Of a stretch of 64,000 nucleotides of DNA, positions 8,246 through 17,131 are shown piece after piece (the first letter of the stretch is position 1; each line of letters starts with the position of its first letter). The translations under genes and the position numbers were made by a program. Source of the stretch: Cytophagales bacterium (GTDB lineage Bacteria > Bacteroidota > Bacteroidia > Cytophagales > Thermoflexibacteraceae); contig JAAFKA010000005.1 of NCBI GenBank assembly GCA_013299115.1, forward strand, positions 62,001 through 126,000. The letters are read 5' to 3'. The notes under the pieces were generated by a model, which did not search any database, was not told the origin of the DNA, and was given only the letters and a program-made list of their open reading frames with translations.

Positions 8246-9565
8246 ATGGAATCAATTTCAGGATTTTCTAAATTGTCTAAAATAGACAAAATCAAGTGGT
8301 TAGCTGCACAAATTGGTGATGAGAAACTGACAGCCGAAATGCAGAGTTTTTGGCATGGCAACCCTGCGGTGCAAAAACATTTCGACGAGTTTAGCGAAAA
8401 CACTTTGACCAACTATTATTTGCCGTTTGGCATAGCCCCCAATGTGTTCATCAATGGCAAATGCTATGCCGTACCGATGGTGATAGAAGAAAGTAGTGTG
8501 GTGGCGGCGGCTTCCAAAAGTGCTAAGTTTTGGGCAGACAAAGGCGGATTCAGGGCAGAAATTATAGGCACAAAAAAAATAGGGCAAGTCCACTTTATTT
8601 GGGAGGGAGATTTCAACAAATTATATGTGTTGTTTGATGACTTGAAAGAAAAATTTTTAGATTCAACGGCTTTGCTCACCAAAAATATGCGAGCAAGAGG
8701 CGGCGGCATAACCAACATAGAATTAGTCAATCAGACGCATTTAGAACCAAATTACTACCAATTCAAGGCAACTTTTGAAACTTGCGACTCGATGGGGGCA
8801 AACTTCATCAATTCTTGTTTGGAGGCTTTTGCCAAAACTTTTATAGAATGGGCTGCGGTGCAGGAGATTTTTACGCCTGCCGAAAAACACCCAACTATTA
8901 TTATGTCTATCTTGTCGAACTATACGCCAGAGTGTTTAGTCAGGGCTTGGGTGGAGTGCGAAATACCAAAATTGGGCGAAGTGGAAGGTTTTGCTCCCGA
9001 AGTATTTGCCCATAAATTTTACAAGGCAGTGCAGATAGCTGAAAAAGATACGTACAGAGCCACTACACACAACAAGGGAATTTTCAACGGAATAGATGCC
9101 GTTGTGTTGGCTACGGGCAATGATTTCAGGGCAGTGGAGGCTTGCGGACACACCTACGCCTCACGTACAGGCAAGTACAGCAGCCTAAGCCACGCCAGCA
9201 TAGAAAATAATCACTTTAAGTTTTGGATAGACCTCCCCATAGCCTTGGGCGTGGTCGGTGGCTTGACTTCCTTGCACCCCTTGGCAAAGAGAAGTTTAGA
9301 GATTTTGGGCAATCCTTCGGCACAGGAACTGATGAAAATTTGTGCTGTTGTTGGTTTGGCTCAAAACTTCGGCGCCGTAAAATCTCTCACGACCACAGGC
9401 ATACAAAAAGGACACATGAAAATGCACTTGCTCAATATCTTGCGTACTTTCAACGCCTCCGAAGCCGAACAAATGCAAGCCGTTGAGTATTTTAAAACCA
9501 ATGTGGTTTCGTACTCGGCAGTGCAGAGCTTGCTCGATGGTATAAGAGTAAAAGCTAAAGTGTAA
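8246..9565 (+). CDS. mvaA: Hydroxymethylglutaryl-CoA reductase, class II type
   Basis: Converts HMG-CoA to mevalonate (or the reverse), feeding isoprenoid synthesis by the mevalonate route. 439 aa, the size of soluble class II enzymes, with no membrane domain. Family catalytic residues are visible: Glu in VIEESSVVAAAS, Lys in NKGIFNGIDAVV, Asp in ATGNDFRA and His in IQKGHMKMHL. SLPHAS-like and GGLTSLHPLA segments also fit. A promoter stands just upstream, and a small gene follows after 24 bp and is probably co-transcribed. No other mevalonate gene is in the window, so the direction of the reaction cannot be told from context. Confidence 0.94.
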   Translation: MESISGFSKLSKIDKIKWLAAQIGDEKLTAEMQSFWHGNPAVQKHFDEFSENTLTNYYLPFGIAPNVFINGKCYAVPMVIEESSVVAAASKSAKFWADKGGFRAEIIGTKKIGQVHFIWEGDFNKLYVLFDDLKEKFLDSTALLTKNMRARGGGITNIELVNQTHLEPNYYQFKATFETCDSMGANFINSCLEAFAKTFIEWAAVQEIFTPAEKHPTIIMSILSNYTPECLVRAWVECEIPKLGEVEGFAPEVFAHKFYKAVQIAEKDTYRATTHNKGIFNGIDAVVLATGNDFRAVEACGHTYASRTGKYSSLSHASIENNHFKFWIDLPIALGVVGGLTSLHPLAKRSLEILGNPSAQELMKICAVVGLAQNFGAVKSLTTTGIQKGHMKMHLLNILRTFNASEAEQMQAVEYFKTNVVSYSAVQSLLDGIRVKAKV

Positions 9566-9589
9566 TTAATAACCTCTATTCACAGAAAT

Positions 9590-10030
9590 ATGACAATTTA
9601 CACAAACGAGCAGATGATTTACACGTTGGTAGAGGGTTTTAAAAACAAAACTTTACCCAAAACCGCGTGGACACACGAGGCACATCTGACTGTTGCTTTT
9701 TGGTTTTTATTTCATAATGAATTAGCAACAGCCACCTGCCTTATTCGCAGCGGTATTATTACCTATAACCAAGCCACTGATACGCCCAACGATGCTCAAA
9801 AAGGTTATCACGAAACCTTAACTTTGTTTTGGATTAAAACCATAGCCAATTATTTGCAAGAGCATAGACAAGGCAAAGATTTACTTAAGATTTGTAATCA
9901 ATTTTTGCAAACCCCCGAAGCCTCTCGCCAATATCCTATGCAGTTTTACGAGCCTACTTTGTTGTTTTCAACCCACGCAAGAGCTTTTTGGGTTGCCCCA
10001 ACTATTTTAGGAACTCATTTTGAAATATAA
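9590..10030 (+). CDS. Conserved hypothetical protein downstream of mvaA
   Basis: 146 aa, soluble, no signal peptide or membrane segment. It is rich in aromatic and histidine residues, with WTHEAHLTVAFWFL near residue 30 and GYHETLTLFWIKTI near residue 80; the two conserved-looking His-Glu pairs (HEAH, YHET) could bind a metal. I do not recognise a named domain. The start ATG is 24 bp after mvaA, so it is probably the second gene of that operon. It is followed by a strong hairpin at 10069-10111. Function unknown. Confidence 0.75.
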   Translation: MTIYTNEQMIYTLVEGFKNKTLPKTAWTHEAHLTVAFWFLFHNELATATCLIRSGIITYNQATDTPNDAQKGYHETLTLFWIKTIANYLQEHRQGKDLLKICNQFLQTPEASRQYPMQFYEPTLLFSTHARAFWVAPTILGTHFEI

Positions 10031-10068
10031 AAAATTTTTGAATGAGCAGTATTAAACTTCGTTGAAAC

Positions 10069-10111
10069 TTTTACGATTGTCAAGACACAAGTGCTATTGA
10101 CAATCGTAAAA
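10069..10111. terminator. Bidirectional hairpin between convergent genes
   Basis: Perfect 15-bp arms TTTTACGATTGTCAA and TTGACAATCGTAAAA with a 13-nt loop containing GTGC. It lies between the mvaA operon end and the DUF4249 gene end. The ACGATTGTCAA arm is shared with the hairpin at 32096-32147. Confidence 0.65.
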
Positions 10112-10126
10112 ATTCAGAATTCAAAA

Positions 10127-11023
10127 CTACTTTATCTCTATGCTTCTTGTATTTACTGCTGATGTACAAAACCACCCAACCACTTTACTTTTGGAATTTG
10201 GAGTCAGGCTTTTAAAATTAGTAGGTACATTGGCAGGTGGCGTAGCAAATAAACCGCCATTGGTTTGCTGTTCTTGTACCAAAATCAAGAAATCAAAAGT
10301 AGGTTCTGTCAAAGATAAAATTTCTACTTTGCACTTGTCCCCTTTTTTGTAAGGCTTGTCCCTGTCATTCACATTATTGAGGATAGGGAAAATAAACTTC
10401 AATGCTACAGTATCATTTACACTACTCCCTTTGTTAAATACGCCATCATACGACAAGTTGAGTTGTTGAGGGGCAGCCAATAAAGTATCGTTTTTATAGG
10501 ATTTTATTCGGTAGCAATCTCCTCTGCCTTTAAAGTCTTTAACAGCCATTGTAACAAAATAACCGTCTTTTGTGCCACCACCAAAATCTCCTACTTTTCT
10601 GAACTCATAGCCCATAGAGTCTATGGTTGGCACTCTGTTTATTTTGGAGTCTGCCACGAAAGTTTCATTATTATAGGTTACAGAGAGTTTAAAGGTAGTG
10701 CCTACTTCACCCAAGCGAGGCATCATAGCCGTTGGTTGCCAAGTGTAGTTGCCATCTTTTTTTTCATCTATAAAATTGAATACGTTGTTTTTGTTGTCTG
10801 CCAACTGAATGGTAGCCCCTGCAATGGCAGGAGGTTGTTCTTTGTTATCCAAAAAACCAATTGACTTTGTAAGTCTAATGGTCTGCGGTTTGGCTTCGTT
10901 GGTAATAAAAGCATCAATCGTGAGCAGTGGAACCGATGGATTGAGTTGAGGATTAATTACGGTTTCGCAAGCCGAAAACCCTAATAAAATGAAGAATAAA
11001 ACGACTAAAAGGTATTTTTTCAT
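10127..11023 (-). CDS. DUF4249 family lipoprotein
   Basis: 298 aa beginning MKKYLLVVLFFILLGFSAC, a lipoprotein signal peptide with the lipobox cysteine in FSACE. The sequence then follows the DUF4249 pattern (PLLTIDAFITNEAKPQTIRL; IAGATIQLADN; YNNETFVADSKI). DUF4249 proteins are Bacteroidota outer-membrane lipoproteins, usually encoded directly after a TonB-dependent receptor and presumed to assist uptake. Here no receptor gene is adjacent, so this one is an orphan. The frame is open to 11098, but the signal peptide fixes the start at 11023. Substrate unknown. Confidence 0.85.
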   Translation of the reverse strand: MKKYLLVVLFFILLGFSACETVINPQLNPSVPLLTIDAFITNEAKPQTIRLTKSIGFLDNKEQPPAIAGATIQLADNKNNVFNFIDEKKDGNYTWQPTAMMPRLGEVGTTFKLSVTYNNETFVADSKINRVPTIDSMGYEFRKVGDFGGGTKDGYFVTMAVKDFKGRGDCYRIKSYKNDTLLAAPQQLNLSYDGVFNKGSSVNDTVALKFIFPILNNVNDRDKPYKKGDKCKVEILSLTEPTFDFLILVQEQQTNGGLFATPPANVPTNFKSLTPNSKSKVVGWFCTSAVNTRSIEIK

Positions 11024-11054
11024 GTTGGTAGTAATGCTTAAAAACAAATTGCTG

Positions 11055-11062
11055 CAAATATA
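11055..11062 (-). promoter_or_regulatory. Putative -7 box of the DUF4249 gene
   Basis: Minus-strand TATATTTG matches TAnnTTTG, 31 bp upstream of the chosen ATG. It lies inside the longer open frame, which supports the shorter start. No convincing -33 box. Confidence 0.4.
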
Positions 11063-11133
11063 AGCATTTTTAGGGGCAAAAAGTTTGAAAAATTGCAAGC
11101 AAATTATTTTTTTTTGCTTTTACAAAACTAACA

Positions 11134-11754
11134 TTACCTATTTACAAAATCAACTTTCCAATACCCTTGCATATACCTTGCCTTAGACATAGCCCCGTAC
11201 TCCATTCCAAAACGGAAAGTATTGTCTAAGGGCATCCCCAAACATTGGGTTAGCATGGTGCGGATAGAGCCTGCATGGGCAAAAATCAAAACAGTTTCAG
11301 GAGTTAGACTGTCGGCTTTGTCGTGTTTTTGCACAATTTCGTTTATAAAATTGGTAGTTCTGTCGTGGAGTTGCAATAGGTTTTCGCCATTAGGCACTTG
11401 CGTATTCACGAAAGCAGTCATCCATGCCTGAAAAGAATCTATGGGCAATTCGTCCCATTTTTTCATTTCCCAATCGCCAAAGTGCATTTCTTGCACTCTT
11501 TTGTCTAAATTAACTGCCAATTTATCGTTAATTTGGTTGCCAATAAACTCCGCCAATAATTTACAGCGTTGCAACGGGCTGGAGTAAATGTGTACTTGCT
11601 TGGTGTGCAAGGCAGAGGCAGATTTTTGGAATTTTTGCAGCACTTCTTGTTTCTCATAAACAAAGTTGTCGCTAAGTGGCACATCACTGCTGCCATAACA
11701 AACAGCTTTACTTACGCCCACGCTGGTATGACGGATAAAATAAATGTCTAACAT
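11134..11754 (-). CDS. Histidine phosphatase (alpha-ribazole phosphatase-like)
   Basis: 206 aa, cytoplasmic. The phosphohistidine motif is YFIRHTSVG near the N-terminus, a CobC-like variant of RHG. Further family signs are SSPLQRCKLLAEFI, the acid/base region MHFGDWEMKKWDELP, and the second His in LIFAHAGSIRTML. The RHTSV/CYGSSDVPL pattern is that of alpha-ribazole-5'-phosphate phosphatases of cobalamin assembly. No cobalamin gene is in the window, though the B12-linked GTPase meaB is present further on, so the substrate stays inferred. The gene ends 110 bp from the DUF4249 start, on the same strand. Confidence 0.85.
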   Translation of the reverse strand: MLDIYFIRHTSVGVSKAVCYGSSDVPLSDNFVYEKQEVLQKFQKSASALHTKQVHIYSSPLQRCKLLAEFIGNQINDKLAVNLDKRVQEMHFGDWEMKKWDELPIDSFQAWMTAFVNTQVPNGENLLQLHDRTTNFINEIVQKHDKADSLTPETVLIFAHAGSIRTMLTQCLGMPLDNTFRFGMEYGAMSKARYMQGYWKVDFVNR

Positions 11755-12062
11755 TGTTTTTCGTTTTTATTTTGGGTAATGTCGCAGGATTTTGTCCCCT
11801 ATTTTCACAATTCAGTTTTTGTCTGCTGCAATATTACTAAAAAGATTACAAAGTTTCAATCTTTTAGGTGGTTTCTTTGTTTTTTGGAAAGCCCCGATTG
11901 TCTATTTGCCTTTAGGCGAATATAAGAAAACAACTAATTTAGCTACCCCAAAAACAAAAAATTATCATACTTTTTTATACTTCTTTGCACTATCCTTTTC
12001 TTTTTCTTTTCTTTTCCTTTACTTAGGGTTTCGAAAGCACTTAGACCACTTTGCCTTTGCTT
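11755..12062. other. Intergenic region without a supported gene
   Basis: 308 bp between two divergent genes. It is T-rich and low in complexity near 11990-12020 (repeated TTTTC). Frames on both strands give only hydrophobic, low-complexity translations without family features. No clear TAnnTTTG box with a partner was found for the sensor gene. Confidence 0.5.
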
Positions 12063-14360
12063 ATGCAACCAGCTACTTCTGCTACTACCAAAAAAATATT
12101 GTCGGTACATGACTTTGTGCCTACCCCCGAACAGTTCCATACTTTTAAGGAAAATGTCTTTACAAAGATAGACCGAGGCATGGATTACCTTATTTTTGTG
12201 CAATTTTTAGTAGGACTTTGCATTGCTTTTTACACCCAAACTTGGTACACTGCCGTAGGCATGGGCGTCATCAATTTGGCTATTTATTGTACGTTTCGGT
12301 TTTTGTTTACAGGCTTGTCCTCCTTTCGTTACCTCACCAGCACCTTAGTAACATTGTTTGTAGTGCAGTATCTTTTCCAACTTGAAGGGTTGCTTATTGT
12401 GCAAAGGCTTTTTGCCATTATTCTTACAGTGTTACTTTTTTATCAAAATTGGCGAATTTTAGCACCAAGTTTTTTGGTCAGTGCGGTGTATATGCTTTTG
12501 AGTTTGTATGCAGTGAGTTTTCCTGATGCAAGTTTTAAGCATTATTTTGCAGATATTTCAGATTATGATGCAACACGCATTATTTCGTATCTTATTTTTC
12601 ACCTCTTGCAATTTGTGCTTTGCGTCATTATTGCGGTGCAGTTAGAAAGACGTTTTACTTCGGGTATTCGCAACATGATTTATATCAACGAGCAACTGAA
12701 TTTGGAGGCAAATATCAAGTTGGCAAACGAAATAGCCGAAGGAAATTTTGAGGGCAACTACGAACACAAAGGCAACGACTACATGGGCGAAACCTTGCTC
12801 AGTATGCGTGAAAACCTGAAAAATTATAGGGAACAAGAAAACCGCAACTATTGGATAAACGAAGGCATAGCCCAGATTAGCCAAGTGCTGATGCAATATA
12901 ACGACATGGAAGTATTGGCAGAACAGACTTTGCTCCACGTCATTAAATATGTCAAAGCCTCGCAAGGTTTGCTGTTTTTGATAAAACACGAAGATAAAAA
13001 TCAACAAAGTTTTTTGGTGCTAACGGCTTGCTACGCCTACGAAAATCAAGACGAAAAAGGCAAACCCAAAGAAATTGGCAATGATTTGGTGGGTGAAGTG
13101 GTCTTGCGAAAAAAGACTATCCATCTCAAAGAAATACCCGAAAACTATACGCAAATTTCATCGGGTTTGGGTGCTGCCAAAGCCAATGAAGTGGTTTTAG
13201 TGCCGTTGAAAGTACAAGAGGAAGTGATTGGCGTGATGGAAGTAAGCACTTTTGCCAAGTTTAGAAGTCGCCAAATTGAGTTTTTGGAAAAAATAGGAGA
13301 ACGGATAGCCACCTCACTTTTATCTGTACAGGCAAACCAACGCAACAACGACTTGCTCAAAGAGTCGCAACTGCTGACCGAGCAAATGCAGCAACAAGAA
13401 GAATTTTTGCGAAAAAATATGGCTGAATTGCAAAGCACACAACAAGCCATATCGGAGGCTAATAACAAACTTAATTCCTTGTTATTCAACGTACCTGGTA
13501 TGATTTTTACCCAACGCAAACACGAGGGCGTATGGTCTATCAATTTTGTGTCGGCAGGGGCAAAAAATTTAATTGGTTACGAACCCCAAGAAATCACGAG
13601 TGGCAAGGTGCATTTCTCCGACCTCATTCACCCCGAAGACCTGCAAACGTCTTATCAAGAATCGGACAAAATAGTGGCAGACGCCTTAGCCAACAAAACG
13701 GTGTATGAAATCAGATACCGAATTGTAGATGCCAAAAAAACAATTAAATGGGTGTGGGAAAAAGGCAATGGTTTGTATGACGACAAAGGACAACTCATTG
13801 GTTTACAAGGGTTTGTAACAGATATTACGGAACAAATAGAGGCAAGCAAACAAGTACAAGAACAGTTGGAGGAGATGCAAGCCCAAGAAGACGTGATACG
13901 AAGCACCATGCAAGAGGTGGACGCCATACGCAAAAAAATGGAGGACAAAAACACCGAACTCCAAAATACGCTAAAAGCCATAGACCAAGTGCTGGTGATT
14001 TTGGAATTGTCGCCAGATAGAAAAGTGCAGTACGTCAATCATAAATTTACAGAAATTTCGCAATACACAATAGACGAAGTATTGGGCAAAGATTTGAATT
14101 TTTATGCCGTAGAAGAAGACAAGCCCATGATAGATAAATTGTGGCAAGAACTCCTCAAAGGACAACCTGCGGTGCGGGAAGTACGCCGCCTACGCAAAGA
14201 CGGCAAGCTGTTTTGGATGCAAGCCTACTACATTCCCACCATTGACGCACAAGGCAATTTGGTAAAAATTACTTCTATGTCCATTGATATTACCGAACAA
14301 AAAAACAAAGAGGAGGAAGTAAGCAACCTACTCAAAGAGTTGGGGAGCAGAATAAGTTAG
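12063..14360 (+). CDS. Membrane GAF/PAS sensor protein lacking an output domain
   Basis: 765 aa from ATG 12063; an in-frame TTG 12 bp upstream is less likely. Residues ~40-200 hold about six membrane helices. A HAMP-like linker follows (LANEIAEGNFEGNY). Residues ~275-425 are a GAF domain (VKASQGLLFLIK; VPLKVQEEVIGVMEV). A coiled coil, a PAS/PAC pair near 470-600 (FSDLIHPEDLQTSYQES; GFVTDITEQ), another coiled coil and a second PAS/PAC (VQYVNHKFTEISQYTIDEV; SMSIDITEQK) complete it. The protein stops 20 residues after the second PAC, and no histidine kinase, cyclase or phosphatase domain follows in any frame before htrA. It may signal through a partner or be truncated. Confidence 0.85.
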   Translation: MQPATSATTKKILSVHDFVPTPEQFHTFKENVFTKIDRGMDYLIFVQFLVGLCIAFYTQTWYTAVGMGVINLAIYCTFRFLFTGLSSFRYLTSTLVTLFVVQYLFQLEGLLIVQRLFAIILTVLLFYQNWRILAPSFLVSAVYMLLSLYAVSFPDASFKHYFADISDYDATRIISYLIFHLLQFVLCVIIAVQLERRFTSGIRNMIYINEQLNLEANIKLANEIAEGNFEGNYEHKGNDYMGETLLSMRENLKNYREQENRNYWINEGIAQISQVLMQYNDMEVLAEQTLLHVIKYVKASQGLLFLIKHEDKNQQSFLVLTACYAYENQDEKGKPKEIGNDLVGEVVLRKKTIHLKEIPENYTQISSGLGAAKANEVVLVPLKVQEEVIGVMEVSTFAKFRSRQIEFLEKIGERIATSLLSVQANQRNNDLLKESQLLTEQMQQQEEFLRKNMAELQSTQQAISEANNKLNSLLFNVPGMIFTQRKHEGVWSINFVSAGAKNLIGYEPQEITSGKVHFSDLIHPEDLQTSYQESDKIVADALANKTVYEIRYRIVDAKKTIKWVWEKGNGLYDDKGQLIGLQGFVTDITEQIEASKQVQEQLEEMQAQEDVIRSTMQEVDAIRKKMEDKNTELQNTLKAIDQVLVILELSPDRKVQYVNHKFTEISQYTIDEVLGKDLNFYAVEEDKPMIDKLWQELLKGQPAVREVRRLRKDGKLFWMQAYYIPTIDAQGNLVKITSMSIDITEQKNKEEEVSNLLKELGSRIS

Positions 14361-14497
14361 CAATATGGCAAACATTAGCCTGAAAATATACAACTCTTGA
14401 CAGCAAAAATTCACATGAAGGCGAATATACAGTTTTTTCATTGCTGTCTTTCACAATTCTTAACAAAAAAATTAGAACAGAATTAATATGGTTTCGT

Positions 14498-14505
14498 TAA
14501 TTTTG
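14498..14505 (+). promoter_or_regulatory. Putative -7 box upstream of htrA
   Basis: TAATTTTG fits TAnnTTTG and is 78 bp before the htrA ATG. The two REP-like palindromes at 14512-14561 would then lie in the transcribed leader. Confidence 0.4.
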
Positions 14506-14511
14506 TAAAAT

Positions 14512-14561
14512 CACACGCTAAAGCGTATGTTACATATTTCACACGCTAAAGCGTATGTTAC
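14512..14561 (-). repeat. Two direct copies of the GTAA/CTTTAG palindrome
   Basis: Identical 22-bp units at 14512-14533 and 14540-14561, 28 bp apart. On the minus strand each reads GTAA, then CATACG-CTTTAG-CGTGTG, where the GTAA is the variant family tetranucleotide. They lie between the sensor gene and htrA, ending 22 bp before the htrA start. Confidence 0.75.
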
Positions 14562-14583
14562 ATACTATACCATTCTGAAAAAC

Positions 14584-16032
14584 ATGACTCAACAATTTAA
14601 AACCATTGCCCTTGGCGTTACATCGGGCTTTGTGGGGGCAGCCCTATTTTTTGGTGTAACTCGTGCATTTGATACCTCCATTTCTCCTGCGGAGTTGGTG
14701 GTCAATAGAGAAACTTCGCCTCGCCAACAAATGCAATTTGCTGATTTTAATAAAGTTGCCAATTTAAACGAAAACGGCAATTTTGTAATGGCTGCTACCG
14801 CCAGCACCCCTTCGGTGGTCTATATCAAAACGGTGGCACAAGGCAGACAAACCTACTCGTGGTTTGATATGTTTTTTGATGGCACGAACAGAAACAACAG
14901 CGTATTAGGCTCTGGTTCGGGGGTTATTTTTACCAAAGACGGCTACATCATGACCAACCACCACGTGATTAATGATGCCGACAAAATAGAAGTTATCCAC
15001 AACAAACGGACTTACATAGCCAAAGTGATTGGTACTGACCCTTCTACGGATTTGGCTTTGTTGAAAGTAGAGGCAAATAACTTGCCTGCGGTCAAAGTGG
15101 TTTCTGCAACTACGGTCAATGTCGGCGATTGGGTCTTGGCAGTTGGCAATCCGTTTAATTTGACCTCTACGGTTACGTCGGGCATTGTGAGTGCCAAAGG
15201 CAGAGATATAGGTGTATTGAAAGGGCAATTTCCATTGGAGTCTTTCATTCAGACCGATGCAGCCATTAACCCTGGAAATTCGGGCGGGGCTTTGGTTAAT
15301 TTGAAAGGCGAATTGATAGGCATCAACACCGCTATTTTGTCGCAAACAGGTTCTTATTCAGGCTATGGTTTTGCTGTGCCTTCGGATATAGTGGGCAAGA
15401 TTTACAACGACCTCAAACAGTTTGGGCAGGTGCAAAAAGCCTTTATGGGTGTGCAGGTGGCAGATGTAAGCGAAGAAAACTACCAAAATCTGGCACTGCC
15501 CGAAATTTCAGGCGTAGTCATTAACACCATAGAGGAAGACGGGGCTGCTGCACGTGCAGGGCTGCAACGCAATGATGTCTTGCTCAAAATCAACGGCAAA
15601 CCCATTGCATCGAGGGCAGCTTATGACGAACAGCTAAGTTACTACAAACCCGCCGACAAAATTACAGTGCAACTTAGTAGAAACGGAAAAATTGTAGAAA
15701 AAATAGTAGAATTAACCAACATAAATGGCACAACTTCCGTTACAAAGAAAGAAGTCTATAAGGCAGAAAGCCTGAATGCAGAGTTTGAATTAGTCCCCAA
15801 AGGCGAAAGAAGTCGGTTAGGCATTGCCAATGGCGTGAGAATAGTGAAAGTCAATAATGGATTTTTGGCACAAGTGGGGTTTGAGGAAGGTTTTATTGTT
15901 ACATCTGTAAACAATGTGGAGGTGGACAGTCCCCAAAAATTGGCTTATTTGTTAGAAAATACCAGAGGCAGAGTCATTGTGCGGGGTATCAACAAACAAG
16001 GTGTGGCTTCATATTATTCTTACGTATTTTAA
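14584..16032 (+). CDS. HtrA/Do-family periplasmic serine protease
   Basis: Degrades or holds misfolded envelope proteins. 482 aa from the ATG at 14584 (MTQQFKTIALGVTSGFVGAA, signal or anchor). The longer frame to 14527 is translated REP repeat and is rejected. The trypsin-like domain carries the triad: His127 in MTNHHVI, Asp156 in STDLALLK and Ser233 in NPGNSGGAL. PDZ1 covers ~300-390 (AFMGVQVADV; GAAARAGLQRNDVLLKING). A second PDZ is at ~410-482 (GFLAQVGFEEGFIVTSVNN). All key residues are intact. It has its own terminator at 16132. The degP/degQ/degS distinction is not made. Confidence 0.94.
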   Translation: MTQQFKTIALGVTSGFVGAALFFGVTRAFDTSISPAELVVNRETSPRQQMQFADFNKVANLNENGNFVMAATASTPSVVYIKTVAQGRQTYSWFDMFFDGTNRNNSVLGSGSGVIFTKDGYIMTNHHVINDADKIEVIHNKRTYIAKVIGTDPSTDLALLKVEANNLPAVKVVSATTVNVGDWVLAVGNPFNLTSTVTSGIVSAKGRDIGVLKGQFPLESFIQTDAAINPGNSGGALVNLKGELIGINTAILSQTGSYSGYGFAVPSDIVGKIYNDLKQFGQVQKAFMGVQVADVSEENYQNLALPEISGVVINTIEEDGAAARAGLQRNDVLLKINGKPIASRAAYDEQLSYYKPADKITVQLSRNGKIVEKIVELTNINGTTSVTKKEVYKAESLNAEFELVPKGERSRLGIANGVRIVKVNNGFLAQVGFEEGFIVTSVNNVEVDSPQKLAYLLENTRGRVIVRGINKQGVASYYSYVF

Positions 16033-16131
16033 TAGCAAATTTAAAAATTATTTTTTAACTTTGTGTAAAGTGAAAAAGTGCAATACAATAGAATTTTCAT
16101 ATTGTAAGTTTAGGTTTATTAATGGGTCTGA

Positions 16132-16166
16132 CCTCAACAAGTTCTTTGGATTTGTTGAGGTTTTTT
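16132..16166 (+). terminator. Rho-independent terminator of htrA
   Basis: Perfect 9-bp arms CCTCAACAA and TTGTTGAGG with an 11-nt loop, directly followed by six T. Confidence 0.8.
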
Positions 16167-16197
16167 GCGGAAAAAATAAAAACTTCAAAAAAAACAC

Positions 16198-16205
16198 TAC
16201 CTTTG
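16198..16205 (+). promoter_or_regulatory. Putative -7 box of the SDR gene
   Basis: TACCTTTG matches TAnnTTTG. It lies after the htrA terminator and 23 bp before the SDR ATG. Confidence 0.5.
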
Positions 16206-16228
16206 CCCCTCAAAACAATCCAATTTGT

Positions 16229-17023
16229 ATGTACGCACTCATCACAGGGGCAAGCAAAGGCATAGGCAAAGCCATAGCCGTAGAACTTGCCAAAAGAAAA
16301 TATAATTTGCTATTGGTGGCTCGGTCAGAAGAAATTTTGCAAAAATTGGCTTCTGAACTCACCCAGCAATATGGAATCAAGGCAAACTATTTGGCTCTGG
16401 ACTTATCTGCACCCAAAGCTGCCGAAACTATTAAAAATTGGTGCGAAAGCAAACAATATGAGTTGAGTATCTTGGTAAACAATGCAGGGTATGGCTTGTG
16501 GGGTTGGTTCGAAAAAATGTCGTTGGAGGAGCAACGCAACATGATGCAACTCAATATGAATGTAGTGGTCGACCTGACCTACGTTTTGTTACCTCTCTTG
16601 CGTCAATGTGCCGAAAAAACAGGGCAACAATCTTATTTGCTCAACGTGGCAAGCACCACTGCCTACCAAGCCGTACCTACGCTAAGTGTTTATGCAGCCA
16701 CCAAATCTTTTGTGGTTTCTTTTACCAGAGGTTTGCGTTGTGAGTTGCAAAACAGCAACATCTCTGTTACTTGTCTTAGTCCAGGGGCTACGGATACGGA
16801 GTTTTCTGACCGAGCAAAAATGACTGATTCGCTAAAAGCTACTGCCCAAAAAGTAAATATGACTCCCGAACAAGTAGCCCAAATTGGCATTGCAGGTTTG
16901 TTTAAAGGAGATGCCGAAGTGATACCGGGCTTTATCAATTCGTTTTCAGCCAAAATGACAAGTTTTGCACCGAAATCATTGGTAGAAAAAATAGCTGCGG
17001 GCATTTATACCAAACATTTGTAA
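16229..17023 (+). CDS. Short-chain dehydrogenase/reductase (SDR)
   Basis: 264 aa NAD(P)-dependent oxidoreductase. The nucleotide-binding motif TGASKGIGKAIA is at the N-terminus, NNAGYGLWG follows near residue 88, then the Ser of NVASTTAYQ and the catalytic YAATK. Basic residues after the first beta strand (LVARSEE) suggest NADP(H). Similarity to the DltE/YqjQ-like SDR group is suggested by the ending, but the substrate is unknown. The frame is open to 15977 inside htrA, but the terminator and promoter in between fix the start at 16229. Confidence 0.9.
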   Translation: MYALITGASKGIGKAIAVELAKRKYNLLLVARSEEILQKLASELTQQYGIKANYLALDLSAPKAAETIKNWCESKQYELSILVNNAGYGLWGWFEKMSLEEQRNMMQLNMNVVVDLTYVLLPLLRQCAEKTGQQSYLLNVASTTAYQAVPTLSVYAATKSFVVSFTRGLRCELQNSNISVTCLSPGATDTEFSDRAKMTDSLKATAQKVNMTPEQVAQIGIAGLFKGDAEVIPGFINSFSAKMTSFAPKSLVEKIAAGIYTKHL

Positions 17024-17131
17024 GTAGTTGTTAATTCTTAGTTCTAAGTTTTTAATTGTAAATTATTAGTTGTAAATAATTGATTACCAATTAATTGCAA
17101 CTAAAATAAAAATCTATTAAAACCAAATTGA

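Noticed and set aside
11792-12112. 106-aa plus-strand ORF before the sensor gene
   Set aside because: Hydrophobic, low complexity, overlaps the sensor start and has no homology-like motif.
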